Of a stretch of DNA of 64,000 bases, positions 8,047 through 16,418 are shown piece by piece. Positions within the stretch are counted from its first letter, which is position 1, and every line of letters starts with the position of its first letter. The stretch is from DATKJS01 sp964551995. GTDB taxonomy: Bacteria > Acidobacteriota > Aminicenantia > Aminicenantales > Saccharicenantaceae. The position numbers and the translations under genes were made by a program. The stretch is taken from the NCBI GenBank assembly GCA_964551995.1, contig CAZKFD010000006.1, positions 1-64,000 on the forward strand. The letters are read 5' to 3'. The notes beneath the pieces are model-generated. The model did not search any database. It saw only the letters and a list, made by a program, of their open reading frames with translations, and had not been told where the DNA came from.

Positions 8047-8394
8047 TCATCGGATGGTGATGGAACCGAAGACGGCCGAGGCGTGGAGGTGAAGCGTGCC
8101 CGCCGCCGCGCCTTGGTCCGGGGCCGGCCTTTTCTGCTCGATGGTGCCGAGAAACGGGGCCCCTTCGATGACGACCCGCCAATCGGGCCTGACCCGAAGT
8201 TCGATCGACCCCAGCACGGCCGAGACCGCCAGGACGGCACGGCCGCCTTCGAGCCCCGCACCGGTGAGGTCGATTTCGGCGTTGCCCAGCACGACCTCCA
8301 CCGTCCCGCCCCTGAAGTTCGCGGATGTGACGCGGCGCGACGTTCCGGACAAGGCCTGCGAGATCCGGAACTCGTCGGCGGTCAGCTCAGGGGT
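8047..8394 (-). CDS. LiaF-like C-terminal domain, separated from its N-terminal half by a frameshift
   Basis: Encodes about 115 residues of the beta-rich C-terminal domain found in LiaF-type/DUF2154 envelope-stress proteins. These have repeated short strands such as GTVEVVLGNAEIDL and HASAVFGSITI, typical of adhesin-like sheets. Its frame has no good start of its own; the first candidate is a TTG at 8352, inside the domain. Directly upstream, in a different frame, lies the four-helix membrane half. The two join perfectly (GKKK-TPELTADEFR) if one A is added to the nine-A run at 8394-8402. So this is either the product of polymerase or ribosome slippage, a phase-variable or broken gene, or an assembly error. 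Confidence 0.65.
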   Translation of the reverse strand, partial: TPELTADEFRISQALSGTSRRVTSANFRGGTVEVVLGNAEIDLTGAGLEGGRAVLAVSAVLGSIELRVRPDWRVVIEGAPFLGTIEQKRPAPDQGAAAGTLHLHASAVFGSITIR

Positions 8395-8738
8395 TTTTTT
8401 TTACCCGCCGCCAAGGCCGGCCAAATCAGGATCCAGATGCCCATGCCTATGATGACGAGGGGCCAGAAATAATGCCAGGCGGTGTGGTTGAAGATCCGGA
8501 TGCGCATCAGGAGGAAGAAGGCCCCGAACAGGATGAAGAAAACGCCGGGCCCGACGTTCTGAAAATTGTTGCCGAGGATGATCGCGACGCCGATGAGGAT
8601 GAAGACGACGGGCCAGTAGCGGCTGAAGAGGTAGCCGAAGTTCAGCTGCCCCATCTGGTCGAGCAGGAAAAGGACGCCGATCCCGACGAGGACGAGCCCC
8701 CAGAAGATGCGGCCCAGCGGTCCCTTCGAAGCGGCCAT
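8382..8738 (-). CDS. LiaF-like N-terminal membrane domain (DUF5668 type)
   Basis: A 118-residue membrane protein with four hydrophobic helices in the LiaF/DUF5668 pattern: GLVLVGIGVLFLLDQ, YWPVVFILIGVAIIL, GVFFILFGAFFLLM and FWPLVIIGMGIWILIW. As read, it stops 8 residues after the last helix, just past an A9 run (8394-8402). In the neighbouring frame the normal continuation of this family follows immediately. A full-length fusion would be about 230 residues. The start ATG at 8738 has GGAGG upstream and a good promoter (8758-8786). In other bacteria LiaF-type proteins modulate envelope-stress sensors; no LiaRS pair is visible here. Confidence 0.75.
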   Translation of the reverse strand: MAASKGPLGRIFWGLVLVGIGVLFLLDQMGQLNFGYLFSRYWPVVFILIGVAIILGNNFQNVGPGVFFILFGAFFLLMRIRIFNHTAWHYFWPLVIIGMGIWILIWPALAAGKKKPLS

Positions 8739-8757
8739 CGTTCCCTCCTTCGCGGCC

Positions 8758-8786
8758 AGGATACCAGAAACTTCTCCTTCTGTAAA
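8758..8786 (-). promoter_or_regulatory. Promoter for the LiaF-like / cytochrome run
   Basis: On the minus strand TTTACA (8786-8781) and TATCCT (8763-8758) are 17 bases apart, followed within about 20 bases by GGAGG and the ATG at 8738. Confidence 0.5.
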
Positions 8787-8794
8787 CCGAAGGA

Positions 8795-8928
8795 GGGATG
8801 GGGATGAGGGCCGTCCGGCTCCCCCGCGCTAGCGCTCCCCCGGGAACCAGTCCCGTCGGTTCCCCCGTCGGAAGCCGACGGGACCCCCTCCGCTACGGGG
8901 GTTCCCGGACGGCCCTCATCCCCATCCC
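8795..8928. repeat. Long inverted repeat (24-bp perfect arms), intergenic
   Basis: Arms at 8795-8818 and 8905-8928 are perfect 24-base reverse complements (GGGATGGGGATGAGGGCCGT and four more bases). The 86-base centre contains further dyads, including CCCGTCGG/CCGACGGG and runs of C5. It lies between divergent promoters of the LiaF-like gene and the amidohydrolase. It could be a REP/MITE-like element or a cruciform-forming regulatory site. No T-run follows either arm, so a classical terminator is unlikely. I see no second copy in the window. Confidence 0.7.
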
Positions 8929-8985
8929 AATAAAAGGATAAGCCTTAAAGGGTTGATATGTTCGAAGCGGCGGCACGCCCGCGGC

Positions 8986-9014
8986 TTGAAAGCCCTTTTC
9001 CGGCGTGATATACA
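8986..9014 (+). promoter_or_regulatory. Promoter for the amidohydrolase gene
   Basis: TTGAAA at 8986-8991 and TATACA at 9009-9014 with a 17-base spacer, followed by a strong ribosome site (AAAGGAGG) and the ATG at 9051. Confidence 0.55.
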
Positions 9015-9050
9015 TTCCGGCGGCGGGCCGCTCGCCGAAAGGAGGACGCC

Positions 9051-10295
9051 ATGGCAGAAGACCGCATCGTCATCGATCACGCGGCCGTCCTGGACGTCGT
9101 CGCCGGAAAGCTCCTGCCCGACAGGCGCGTCATCGTCCGGGGGGCGGCGATCGAAGCCGTGGAGCCGGCGTCCACCCCAGGCGTTCCGGGGAGCGCGGCC
9201 CCGGCCGGAGCTGCCGTGATCGACGTCCGGGGAAAAACCGTCATGCCGGGCCTGTGCGACGCGCACGTCCATGTCACCGCCTGGTCGGCCGCTCCATCGG
9301 ACCTCGCGCGGAGCTCGCCGTTCTACACGGCCGCGCGGGCCGCCGCTATTCTAAACGCGATGCTCATGCGGGGCTTCACCACCGTCCGCGACGCGGGCGG
9401 CGCGGACTTCGGCCTGGCTCTGGCCGTGCAGGAGGGCCGGATCGTCGGGCCGAGGACCCTGTTCTGCGGCCGCGGACTGTCCCAGACGGGCGGCCACGGC
9501 GACGGCCGCGCCCGCGGCGAGGATGTCCTTGAGGGCGTGGGTTCGGCGGCCACCCTCAGCCGGATCTGCGACGGGGTCGATGCCGTCCGCCTCGCCTGCC
9601 GGGATGAGATCCGCAGGGGGGCGAGCCACATCAAGCTCATGCTCTCGGGCGGAGTCGTTTCGCCCACCGACCGCCTGACGAACGCCCAGTTCTCCGAGGC
9701 CGAGATTCGCGCCGCCGTCGAGGAAGCCGAGATGGCCGGCCTGTATTGCATGGCCCATACCTACACCGCCCGGGCCGTGAACCGGGCCATCGCCTGCGGC
9801 GTCCGCTCGCTCGAACACTGCAACCTCATCGACGCGAACAGCATCGAGCTGTTCGTGAAGCACGGGGCCTGGATGGTTCCCACACTGGCGACCTATGAAG
9901 TTCTCGGGAGCGAGGGGGGGTACCTCGAAGACGTCCTGGCCAAGCTGGCGGAGGTGAAGGACAACGGGCTTCGCGCCCTGGCCATGGCCTACCGGGGAGG
10001 GGTCAAGCTCGCCTATGGGACGGACCTCCTCGGCCCGATGCATCGGCACCAGCTCCGGGAGTTCGCCATCCGGGCGGCCGTCCAGCCGGCGGCTGAGATC
10101 ATCCGCGCTGCCACGTGCTACGCGGCCGACCTTTTCTGCGAGACCGGCCGGACGGGCATCGTCGCGGCTGGAGCGCGCGCGGACCTCCTCGTTGTCGACG
10201 GCGACCCTCTCGAGGACCTCGGCTGCCTCCAGGACCCCGAGAAACGTCTCCTGGCGATAATGAAGGGAGGCGTCTTCTATAAGAACCGGCTTTGA
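9051..10295 (+). CDS. Amidohydrolase family protein (imidazolonepropionase/prolidase-like)
   Basis: A 414-residue cytoplasmic metal-dependent hydrolase. The urease-superfamily TIM barrel is complete. GLCDAHVHV gives the HxH metal pair (H72, H74), a barrel Lys sits in SHIKLMLSGG (K195) that is likely the carboxylated bridging ligand, MAHTYTARA and SLEHC supply the later His ligands, and AYGTDLLG supplies the catalytic Asp. The small beta-sandwich is formed by both ends (VIDVRGKTVMPG and GARADLLVVDGDPLED). Relatives hydrolyse Xaa-Pro dipeptides, imidazolonepropionate or related amides; the true substrate cannot be read from sequence. The start is well supported by AAAGGAGG. The gene stands alone. 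Confidence 0.9.
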   Translation: MAEDRIVIDHAAVLDVVAGKLLPDRRVIVRGAAIEAVEPASTPGVPGSAAPAGAAVIDVRGKTVMPGLCDAHVHVTAWSAAPSDLARSSPFYTAARAAAILNAMLMRGFTTVRDAGGADFGLALAVQEGRIVGPRTLFCGRGLSQTGGHGDGRARGEDVLEGVGSAATLSRICDGVDAVRLACRDEIRRGASHIKLMLSGGVVSPTDRLTNAQFSEAEIRAAVEEAEMAGLYCMAHTYTARAVNRAIACGVRSLEHCNLIDANSIELFVKHGAWMVPTLATYEVLGSEGGYLEDVLAKLAEVKDNGLRALAMAYRGGVKLAYGTDLLGPMHRHQLREFAIRAAVQPAAEIIRAATCYAADLFCETGRTGIVAAGARADLLVVDGDPLEDLGCLQDPEKRLLAIMKGGVFYKNRL

Positions 10296-10430
10296 GCCTC
10301 GAAGGGACAGGACTGACTTTCCTCCTCGCGCGATCGGCCAGTCCTGAGGCCGGATTTTCGGACGATCGTCGTCGGCTCGCCGCGGAGGTTCCGCCCGGAA
10401 GTCCCGGCCTGCGCGCCGGCCGGCGCGGCT

Positions 10431-11243
10431 CTAGAGCCGCCGGATGTTCATGCCGCCGCTGACTTCGATGACCGCGCCCGTCGAGAAGGCGAAGGCACCC
10501 CTGGCGAGGGCGGCCACGGCCTTCCCCACGTCCTCGGGCTGTCCCCACCGTGCCTGCGGCACGAACCCGTCGGCGATCAGCAGGTCATACTTGGCTTTGA
10601 CCGGCGCGGTCATGTCCGTGGCGATGATTCCCGGCCGGATTTCGTAGACGGCGATGCCGACAGGAGCCAGGGCATCCGCGAAGAGGGTCGCGGCCATGCT
10701 CAGCGCGGCCTTGGAGATGCAGTATTCCGCGCGGGACGGCGAGGAAGTCACCGCGCTCACGGAGGTGATGAAGATGATCGACGGCGGGACGATGTCCCCG
10801 CCGGTCCTCTGGGCGCTCATCCGCCGCGCCACGTTCTGCGTCAGGAAAAACGTCCCTCTCGCGTTGACGTTCAGAACCCGGTCGAAGCTCGCCGGCGTCG
10901 TCTCCAGGACGTTCAGCCGCTTTTCGGGCGCGACCCCGGCGTTGTTGATGAGGCAGTCCACGCGACCGAATCTTTCGAGGACCGCCTCGACAGCCCGGTC
11001 GTGCTCGACGATCGCGGCGATGTCGCAGCGGACGGGGAGGAAGCGCCGCCCCAGGCGCTCCACGCGGCCCTTGACCTCGAACAGGCCTTTCTTCCTATTC
11101 CGCGGCTCGAATACGATGTCGACGCCCGCGATATCGAAACCCGTCCGGGCGAGCGCAAGGGCCGCGGCCCTCCCGATTCCCTGCCCCGCCCCAGTGACTA
11201 GGGCGACGGGCCTTCCGGCGGTGCGCGTCTTGGGCACGGTCAC
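10431..11243 (-). CDS. Short-chain dehydrogenase/reductase
   Basis: A 270-residue classical SDR that oxidises or reduces an alcohol/ketone with NAD(P). The dinucleotide motif TGAGQGIG is at 17-24, NNAG follows in the middle, and the catalytic Ser-Tyr-Lys set is present (ITSVSA, then YCISK). The PGIIATDM and GAVIEVSGGM stretches resemble 3-oxoacyl-ACP reductase and sugar-dehydrogenase members. The start codon is GTG and overlaps the stop of the flavoprotein gene as GTGA, so it is translationally coupled. As last gene of a four-gene operon with an isomerase-like TIM barrel, an Fe-S flavin reductase and an FAD reductase, it probably acts on an intermediate of the same substrate. Confidence 0.88.
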   Translation of the reverse strand: MTVPKTRTAGRPVALVTGAGQGIGRAAALALARTGFDIAGVDIVFEPRNRKKGLFEVKGRVERLGRRFLPVRCDIAAIVEHDRAVEAVLERFGRVDCLINNAGVAPEKRLNVLETTPASFDRVLNVNARGTFFLTQNVARRMSAQRTGGDIVPPSIIFITSVSAVTSSPSRAEYCISKAALSMAATLFADALAPVGIAVYEIRPGIIATDMTAPVKAKYDLLIADGFVPQARWGQPEDVGKAVAALARGAFAFSTGAVIEVSGGMNIRRL

Positions 11244-13258
11244 TCCTCCTCGCGGACGATCCTGTCGTTTAGAAAATCGTTCCAGACGTTTTCAAACCAG
11301 CTCTCGCCCTCGGGAAGCGGCCGGACGGCAACCCATTCCTTCTTAATCTTGCCGCGCGCGTCGAGCCCGATCTCCAGGATGTTCCGGCTGACGAAATCGC
11401 CGTCGGCGGCGAGCGAGAATTTCCATCGGGGGTCGAGGCCGGGGCAGGGGAGGCAACCCTCGGCGTCCGGGACGAGGAAGGAGCCGCGGCTCCTCCCGCC
11501 GCGGTCGAGATATTCCCGGACGGCCTCGAGATAGATCGCATGCGTCAGAGCAAGGTCCAGGAGACGAAAGGCCGCGGGGAGCGCGCGGAAAGAGGAAACG
11601 CGAAGGTCGCGCCTGAGCCGTTCGACGAGGGTCCAAGCCCGCGGCGTCTCGCGGCGGACGTCCGCGGGATTCCGCACAGGCCCGCCGCAGGCCGACATCC
11701 GGTCGCGGATCTCGTCCAGCGCCTCCTCCAGGAGTCGCGGGCTGCCTCCCGCCTCGCCGGCGAGCCTTCGGGCGAGGGCGTATTTTTCCGCGACGCGCGT
11801 CCGCGCCAGCCGGGCGAACTCGTCCGCCGGCGGGGGCCCGTCCGCATATCTTCTCGCGATGAAGCGGGCCGCCCGCAGGCTCCCGACCTGCCCGGAGTTC
11901 AGGGCCGCGCCTCCAGGCCGGCGGACTCCGTGCGTGCCGTTGGCCTCGCCGACCGGGAAGAGATGGCGGAGGCCGGATTCCCACCAGATGTTGCCCTGGA
12001 ATCCGCCGTTGTTGTGCTGCGCGCAGACGGCGGCTTCGAGCGGTTCCCGGCGGAGGTCGATGCCGTGCCCGCGGAAGAGCTCGACCGCCGGGCGATTCAT
12101 CTTGAAGAGGCGGGCGATGGGGGTCGGGAGCAGGGCGCCCGATTTCTCCAGATAGGCCAGCGCCTCGGGGGCCAGGAGGCCGAGATCGAAGTCCCGAAGC
12201 TTTCCGGCCCCCGACGGGTTGCAGCGGTAGTCGAGAAAGACGCGCCGTCCCCGGACGACCGTCTCCTCGTAGACAAGGATGTCGATGAGCGACGACCCGT
12301 AGTCGAGCGCCCGGTCCGGGTCGAAGGGCCACTCGTAGCCCTTGAGGAAGATGGCCGTGGCGAGCTTCCCCATGTCGGGGAAATGATCGTTCAGGAATTC
12401 CCGCTCGCCGCCGCCGTCGCGGTCGGTCGAAAAATAGCGGGGCACGGCCTGCTGGTAGGTGCCCGAGAGGTTCCAGCGGAACTTGACGGCGGCGATCCCG
12501 TACTGTGATTCCGTGATGTTGCCGGCCACGGCCCCGGCCTCGAACGCGAGGCCGTGGGAGCCCGTTTGCCCCGCGGGATAGACCGAGTGGCGGTAGAGGC
12601 CGCCCGGCCCTCCTGTCGCCAGCACGACGTTGACGGCGTTGAAGAGGACGAAGCCCAGGTTCTTCGAGGCGAGTTTTTCGGCGTCCAGGGCGACGGCCCC
12701 GATGACGCGCTTCCTTCGTCCCCGGCCCGCGGAGAGCAGCGCGATCACCCCGTGACGGTCGAAAACCGGAATCTTCTTTCGCTTGGCCTCCCGCTCCAGC
12801 GCCTCGACCATGAGGCGGGAAGTGAGGGGCCCGGCCGACGTGGCCCTCTGCCGCGGGTCGTTGTCGGACTTGTAGCCCACGAAGGCTCCGTACTTGTCCT
12901 GGGGGAAGGGAACGCCCAGGCCGGCAAGGTGGAGGAAGGCCTCGACCGAGTTCTGGGCTTCGCACAGGGCGATGTCTCCGTGCATCGAGCCCCCGGCGGC
13001 GAGGTCCCGGGCCATCTCGAACGGCGAGTCGGCCCGGTCGCCGGCGAGCGAGAGTTTGTAGTACGTCTGCTTGTCGGAGCCGGAGTTACGCGAGGCCCCG
13101 CCGCCGGCACGGTCGGTGGCGATCGCGACGTCGGTTTGGCCCTCGTCATGAAGGCGGACGGCGGCATTGAGCCCGGCCGCTCCGCTGCCGATGACGAGCG
13201 TGTTCAGGGAATAGACGGGGTACGATACCCCGCCGACACGCACCCGCGTTTTCTTCAT
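11240..13258 (-). CDS. Fumarate reductase/succinate dehydrogenase-type flavoprotein
   Basis: A 672-residue FAD protein. I chose the ATG at 13258 (overlapping the preceding stop as ATGA) rather than the open frame further upstream. The FAD motif VIGSGAAGLNAAVRL lies at about 20-34, followed by GGASRNSGSDKQ. The capping domain and the C-terminal FAD-closing motif (VGEANGTHGVRRPGGAALNSGQ) match the FrdA/SdhA/L-aspartate oxidase group. There is no signal peptide, multihaem region or covalent-FMN motif. Neighbours are an Fe-S old-yellow-enzyme upstream and an SDR downstream, both overlapping it by 4 bases. The tight coupling suggests that it exchanges electrons or substrate with the OYE. The substrate is unknown. 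Confidence 0.85.
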   Translation of the reverse strand: MKKTRVRVGGVSYPVYSLNTLVIGSGAAGLNAAVRLHDEGQTDVAIATDRAGGGASRNSGSDKQTYYKLSLAGDRADSPFEMARDLAAGGSMHGDIALCEAQNSVEAFLHLAGLGVPFPQDKYGAFVGYKSDNDPRQRATSAGPLTSRLMVEALEREAKRKKIPVFDRHGVIALLSAGRGRRKRVIGAVALDAEKLASKNLGFVLFNAVNVVLATGGPGGLYRHSVYPAGQTGSHGLAFEAGAVAGNITESQYGIAAVKFRWNLSGTYQQAVPRYFSTDRDGGGEREFLNDHFPDMGKLATAIFLKGYEWPFDPDRALDYGSSLIDILVYEETVVRGRRVFLDYRCNPSGAGKLRDFDLGLLAPEALAYLEKSGALLPTPIARLFKMNRPAVELFRGHGIDLRREPLEAAVCAQHNNGGFQGNIWWESGLRHLFPVGEANGTHGVRRPGGAALNSGQVGSLRAARFIARRYADGPPPADEFARLARTRVAEKYALARRLAGEAGGSPRLLEEALDEIRDRMSACGGPVRNPADVRRETPRAWTLVERLRRDLRVSSFRALPAAFRLLDLALTHAIYLEAVREYLDRGGRSRGSFLVPDAEGCLPCPGLDPRWKFSLAADGDFVSRNILEIGLDARGKIKKEWVAVRPLPEGESWFENVWNDFLNDRIVREEE

Positions 13259-14601
13259 CGCCGCGGCGGCCCTTCTTGGAGATCGGCCCCGCGGTACTCC
13301 GGGTCCCTGACGACGCACCCGACGGGTCTTTGCTGGCGGAGAAGATGCGAACAGAGCGAGCACGTCGTGCACACCTTGCGGGAGATGAGCCGGCCCTTAT
13401 TCTCCAGGTCCCGCGGGTAATCGGGATAGGCCAGGGCGCCTCGGCCCAGGCCGATGATCGAGGTCCGGCGGCCGCGGACCATGGCCGCGCCGACGTTCGG
13501 AAAGAAGCCGCGCAGCCAGGAATAGCCGGCGCCGACGACGGCCATTCCGGGCGACGCCCTCTGGATCTCGGCGGCGAAGGTCAGGTGCCGGGCCACGCCC
13601 TCGAGCGGGTGCTCGTCGGGGACGGCGCCGCCGGGGACGGGCTTGTCGAAGGGCCGGCCGAAATGGGACTTCCAGGCCGGGATTCCCATAGACAGGGCGA
13701 GAATCCGCACGCCTTCCTGCCCGAGCCTGAAGACCAGCTCCTTCGGCTCCTTGAGGTTCGGCCTGTTCCGCCTGTTCGGGTCCATGCCGAAGCCGTAGGG
13801 AAAGGGGACGATGTCGGCGACGCTGAGGCGGCTCGTCACGAGGAGGCGCGGGACCTCCTCCCGGATCCGGCGGACCGTTTCGAGAAGAAAGCGCGTCCTG
13901 TTCTCGAACGAGCCCCCGTAGCGGCTTCCCGTCCTGGTAAACGCGGCCAGCAGCTCCGAGACGAGGTAGCCGTGGCAGGCCTTGATGTCCACGCCGTCGA
14001 AGCCGGCCGCGGAGGCGAGGTCGGCGGCGTTGACGAAATCGTCCTGAATGGCCTCGAGCGCTTCGTCGGAGAGGAGCGACGTCTCGGCTCCGAGCCCGTG
14101 GAGGGGGTCGAGGACGGGGCTGTGGTGCACGATCTGCGGCTCGGGCTTCCCCCCGGGCTTGGCGAAGCGGCCGGAGTGGGTGAGCTGGAGGATGAGGAGG
14201 AGCTCCCGGCCTTCGCCCCGTTCTCGGGCCGCAGCCGACCGTACCCGTGCGGCGAGCTGCCGGAAGGCGGCCTCGGTCTCGTCCGTGAGCATGAGCTGGT
14301 GGGGGTTCGAGCGCCCGTCGGGCCGGACGGCGGTTGCTTCGACCCAGACGGCGCCGCTGCCCCCGGCCGCGTATCTTTCGTAGCGCCGGAACGTCCATTC
14401 CGTCGGCGACCCGTCCGGGGACGCGTCGGCCGCCTCCATCGGCAGGACGGCGAACCGATTTCGGAGCCGGCGGCCGGCGACGGAAACCGGTTCGAGCAGG
14501 ACGGCGGGGTCGTCGGCGAACGGGATGTCGAGGCCGAGCTCGCGGACCTTCCCGAGGAGCTCGTCCGCATCGCGGAAGGCGAACCTCTCGTGGGCGGCCA
14601 T
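13255..14601 (-). CDS. Old-yellow-enzyme-type flavin reductase with 4Fe-4S motif
   Basis: A 448-residue NADH:flavin oxidoreductase-like TIM barrel. The N-terminal two thirds carry the FMN-barrel motifs (RNRFAVLPMEA, LTHSGR, GVDIKACHGYLVSELL, NRTRFLLE). Near the C-terminus, CTTCSLC followed 11 residues later by Cys forms the 4Fe-4S motif of 2,4-dienoyl-CoA reductase, trimethylamine dehydrogenase and bile-acid BaiCD/BaiH enzymes. Those relatives run to about 650-730 residues and add FAD/NAD domains; here they are absent. The next gene encodes a separate FAD flavoprotein that might take that role. The start lies 4 bases after the stop of the isomerase-like gene, so the genes are co-transcribed. 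Confidence 0.88.
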   Translation of the reverse strand: MAAHERFAFRDADELLGKVRELGLDIPFADDPAVLLEPVSVAGRRLRNRFAVLPMEAADASPDGSPTEWTFRRYERYAAGGSGAVWVEATAVRPDGRSNPHQLMLTDETEAAFRQLAARVRSAAARERGEGRELLLILQLTHSGRFAKPGGKPEPQIVHHSPVLDPLHGLGAETSLLSDEALEAIQDDFVNAADLASAAGFDGVDIKACHGYLVSELLAAFTRTGSRYGGSFENRTRFLLETVRRIREEVPRLLVTSRLSVADIVPFPYGFGMDPNRRNRPNLKEPKELVFRLGQEGVRILALSMGIPAWKSHFGRPFDKPVPGGAVPDEHPLEGVARHLTFAAEIQRASPGMAVVGAGYSWLRGFFPNVGAAMVRGRRTSIIGLGRGALAYPDYPRDLENKGRLISRKVCTTCSLCSHLLRQQRPVGCVVRDPEYRGADLQEGPPRR

Positions 14602-14605
14602 AGGG

Positions 14606-15601
14606 CTATTTCACCCCCTGGGCGACGATCCTCCGGACGGCCCGGAGGCCGCGCTGGACGCGCCGCTCGCAGATCTCCGGCCAGCGGTCCCGGGCCACGG
14701 CGGCGAGCTTCTTTTCATCCTTCAGGGCGCGGCTCTTCGCGGCGAGGCCGAGGAGCCGGGCCAACTCGGCCACCGTGACATCCGGGAACCGCAGCAGGAA
14801 TTCGGGGTCAAAGACGGGGAGCAGGAAGTCGCCGGCGTGGTCCTCGAGGGAGAGGTTGACCGTTCGGGGGACGGTCGAGAGCCTCTCGAAGATCGCGGCG
14901 AAATCGACGACTCCGGCCCCCGCCTCGGCCGTGAAGGACACGAATCCCTCCGGCGTGAGCAGGAGGCCGCCGTCTTTGATGTGGGTCGTCACGACCCAGG
15001 GCAGGAGCCGCTCGGCGGCGCTCGCGGGGTCTTCGAGCATGGTCAGGAGGTTCATGGTGTCGAGGCAGATGCCGACGGTCTCGCCGGGGCTCGCGCCGCA
15101 CATGTCGAAGAGGCGGAGGAGCTCGAAGGACGTGAACTCGACGTGGGTCTCGATGGCCAGGGCGACGCCCGAGTCCCTGAGCATCGGGCGCTGTTCCCGC
15201 AGGCTCGCGGCGGCGAGCCTGAGGAGTTCCTCCGTCGCAGGAGAGTCCTTCTTCCAGCGCATCAGACCGCCCGAACAGGACCGCACGGTGTGGACGCCCA
15301 GGATGCGGGCCTCGGCCGCGGCCCTCCTGTTGACGCTGACGATGTCCTTCTTCTTGCCCGTGGCCAGGTCGAGCGGGATGTGCTGGCCTCCGCCCCACTC
15401 GACGTACAGCCCGTTTTCCGAAGCGTAGCTCCTGAGGTCCTCCAGCATGGCCTTGTCGGGCGGGGAGGAGGCAGGCGGGGCGCCTTCGGAGAACTGGACG
15501 CCGTCGGCCCCGTTGATAATCGCCCACTCCAGGAGCTCGAAGGGAGAAAGGTCGAGGGGCTTGAGGCTGTAGCTGTCGACCCCGACCTTGAAGGGCTTCA
15601 T
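14606..15601 (-). CDS. Sugar phosphate isomerase/epimerase-like TIM barrel
   Basis: A 331-residue xylose-isomerase-like (AP_endonuc_2) protein. The start is the ATG at 15601, with GGAGG upstream; the frame stays open further but enters the divergent promoter region. Metal and catalytic positions typical of the fold are seen as acidic/His motifs on successive strands (ADGVQFSEG, YVEWGGGQHIP, VALAIETHVEFTS, GICLDTMNLL, TTHIKDGG, LSLEDHAGDF). Members isomerise sugars, lyse C-glycosides or act on inositol compounds; the substrate is not predictable. First gene of the operon with the Fe-S OYE, flavoprotein and SDR, and divergent from the corrinoid protein gene. Confidence 0.85.
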   Translation of the reverse strand: MKPFKVGVDSYSLKPLDLSPFELLEWAIINGADGVQFSEGAPPASSPPDKAMLEDLRSYASENGLYVEWGGGQHIPLDLATGKKKDIVSVNRRAAAEARILGVHTVRSCSGGLMRWKKDSPATEELLRLAAASLREQRPMLRDSGVALAIETHVEFTSFELLRLFDMCGASPGETVGICLDTMNLLTMLEDPASAAERLLPWVVTTHIKDGGLLLTPEGFVSFTAEAGAGVVDFAAIFERLSTVPRTVNLSLEDHAGDFLLPVFDPEFLLRFPDVTVAELARLLGLAAKSRALKDEKKLAAVARDRWPEICERRVQRGLRAVRRIVAQGVK

Positions 15602-15746
15602 TTCGGCCTCCCGGTCCGCGCCCTCATCATAACAGAATCCCGAGACCGTCCACAAGGAACTCGCGCCGGCCACCCCGAATTCTTGACAAGCGACGGCGAA
15701 TTGTTGTGAGATAGGGCGAACCCAGGAGCGTGCGAGGAGAGGCGAG

Positions 15747-16370
15747 ATGCTCAATGAGATGCAGGAAGCGCTCATCGCGGGGAAGAAGGCCGACGTCGAA
15801 GCCCTGGTCGGGCGGGCCCTCGACTCCGGGCTCGCGGCGGCCAAAATCCTCAACGAAGGCCTGATCCCGGGCATGGAGCGGCTGGGCGAGATGTTCAAGA
15901 ACAACGAGGTCTTCATCCCCGAAGTTCTCGTCGCCGCCCGGGCCATGAACGCCGGCCTGGCCAAGCTCGAGCCGTTCCTGATCAAGGACAAGGTCCAGCC
16001 CAAGGGTGTCGTCGTCATCGGGACGGTCAAGGGGGACCTGCACGACATCGGGAAGAACCTCGTGGCCATGATGCTCCGCGGCAACGGATACAAGATCGTC
16101 GATATGGGCATCGACGTGTCTCCGGAAAAATTCGTCGAGGCGGCGCGGACGAACGGCGCCAGCATCGTGGCCTGCTCGGCGCTGCTGACGACGACCATGG
16201 TCCAAATGAAAAATGTCGTCGCCGCCATGGGGCAGTCGGGGCTCAACATCCCGGTCGTGATCGGCGGAGCGCCCGTGACAAAGGAATACGCCGACCAAAT
16301 CGGGGCCGGAGGCTACGCGCCGGACGCAGCCAGTGCGGTCGAAGAAGTCGGCCGGCTCCTGGGCCTCTGA
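15747..16370 (+). CDS. Corrinoid (B12-binding) methyl-transfer protein
   Basis: A 207-residue cognate corrinoid protein of the MtaC/MtbC/MttC family, the methyl carrier between a substrate methyltransferase and a second methyltransferase. The helical cap domain spans about 1-80 (LNEGLIPGMERLGEMFKNNEVFIPEVL). The Rossmann-like B12 domain follows, with the lower-ligand motif DLHDIGKN (D-x-H-x-x-G) at about 98-105 and the downstream SALLTTTM and GGAPV motifs. The start has GAGGAGAGG upstream. The next gene, 48 bases on, encodes a URO-D-like methyltransferase, the usual partner. No MttB/MtaB-type substrate methyltransferase or RamA-type activator is in the window. Confidence 0.93.
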   Translation: MLNEMQEALIAGKKADVEALVGRALDSGLAAAKILNEGLIPGMERLGEMFKNNEVFIPEVLVAARAMNAGLAKLEPFLIKDKVQPKGVVVIGTVKGDLHDIGKNLVAMMLRGNGYKIVDMGIDVSPEKFVEAARTNGASIVACSALLTTTMVQMKNVVAAMGQSGLNIPVVIGGAPVTKEYADQIGAGGYAPDAASAVEEVGRLLGL

Positions 16371-16418
16371 GGCCCGCCGCCCCGGCGGCCCGAACACTTG
16401 GGGGGCCCGAACGTAGAC

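Noticed and set aside
11240..13372. Longer start for the fumarate-reductase-like protein
   Set aside because: The extra 38 codons overlap the upstream OYE gene and are Arg/Pro-rich; the ATGA overlap at 13255-13258 is a standard coupled start.
14606..16249. N-terminal extension of the isomerase-like protein up to 16249
   Set aside because: The extra part overlaps the corrinoid protein gene on the other strand; the ATG at 15601 has a ribosome site and matches the family start.
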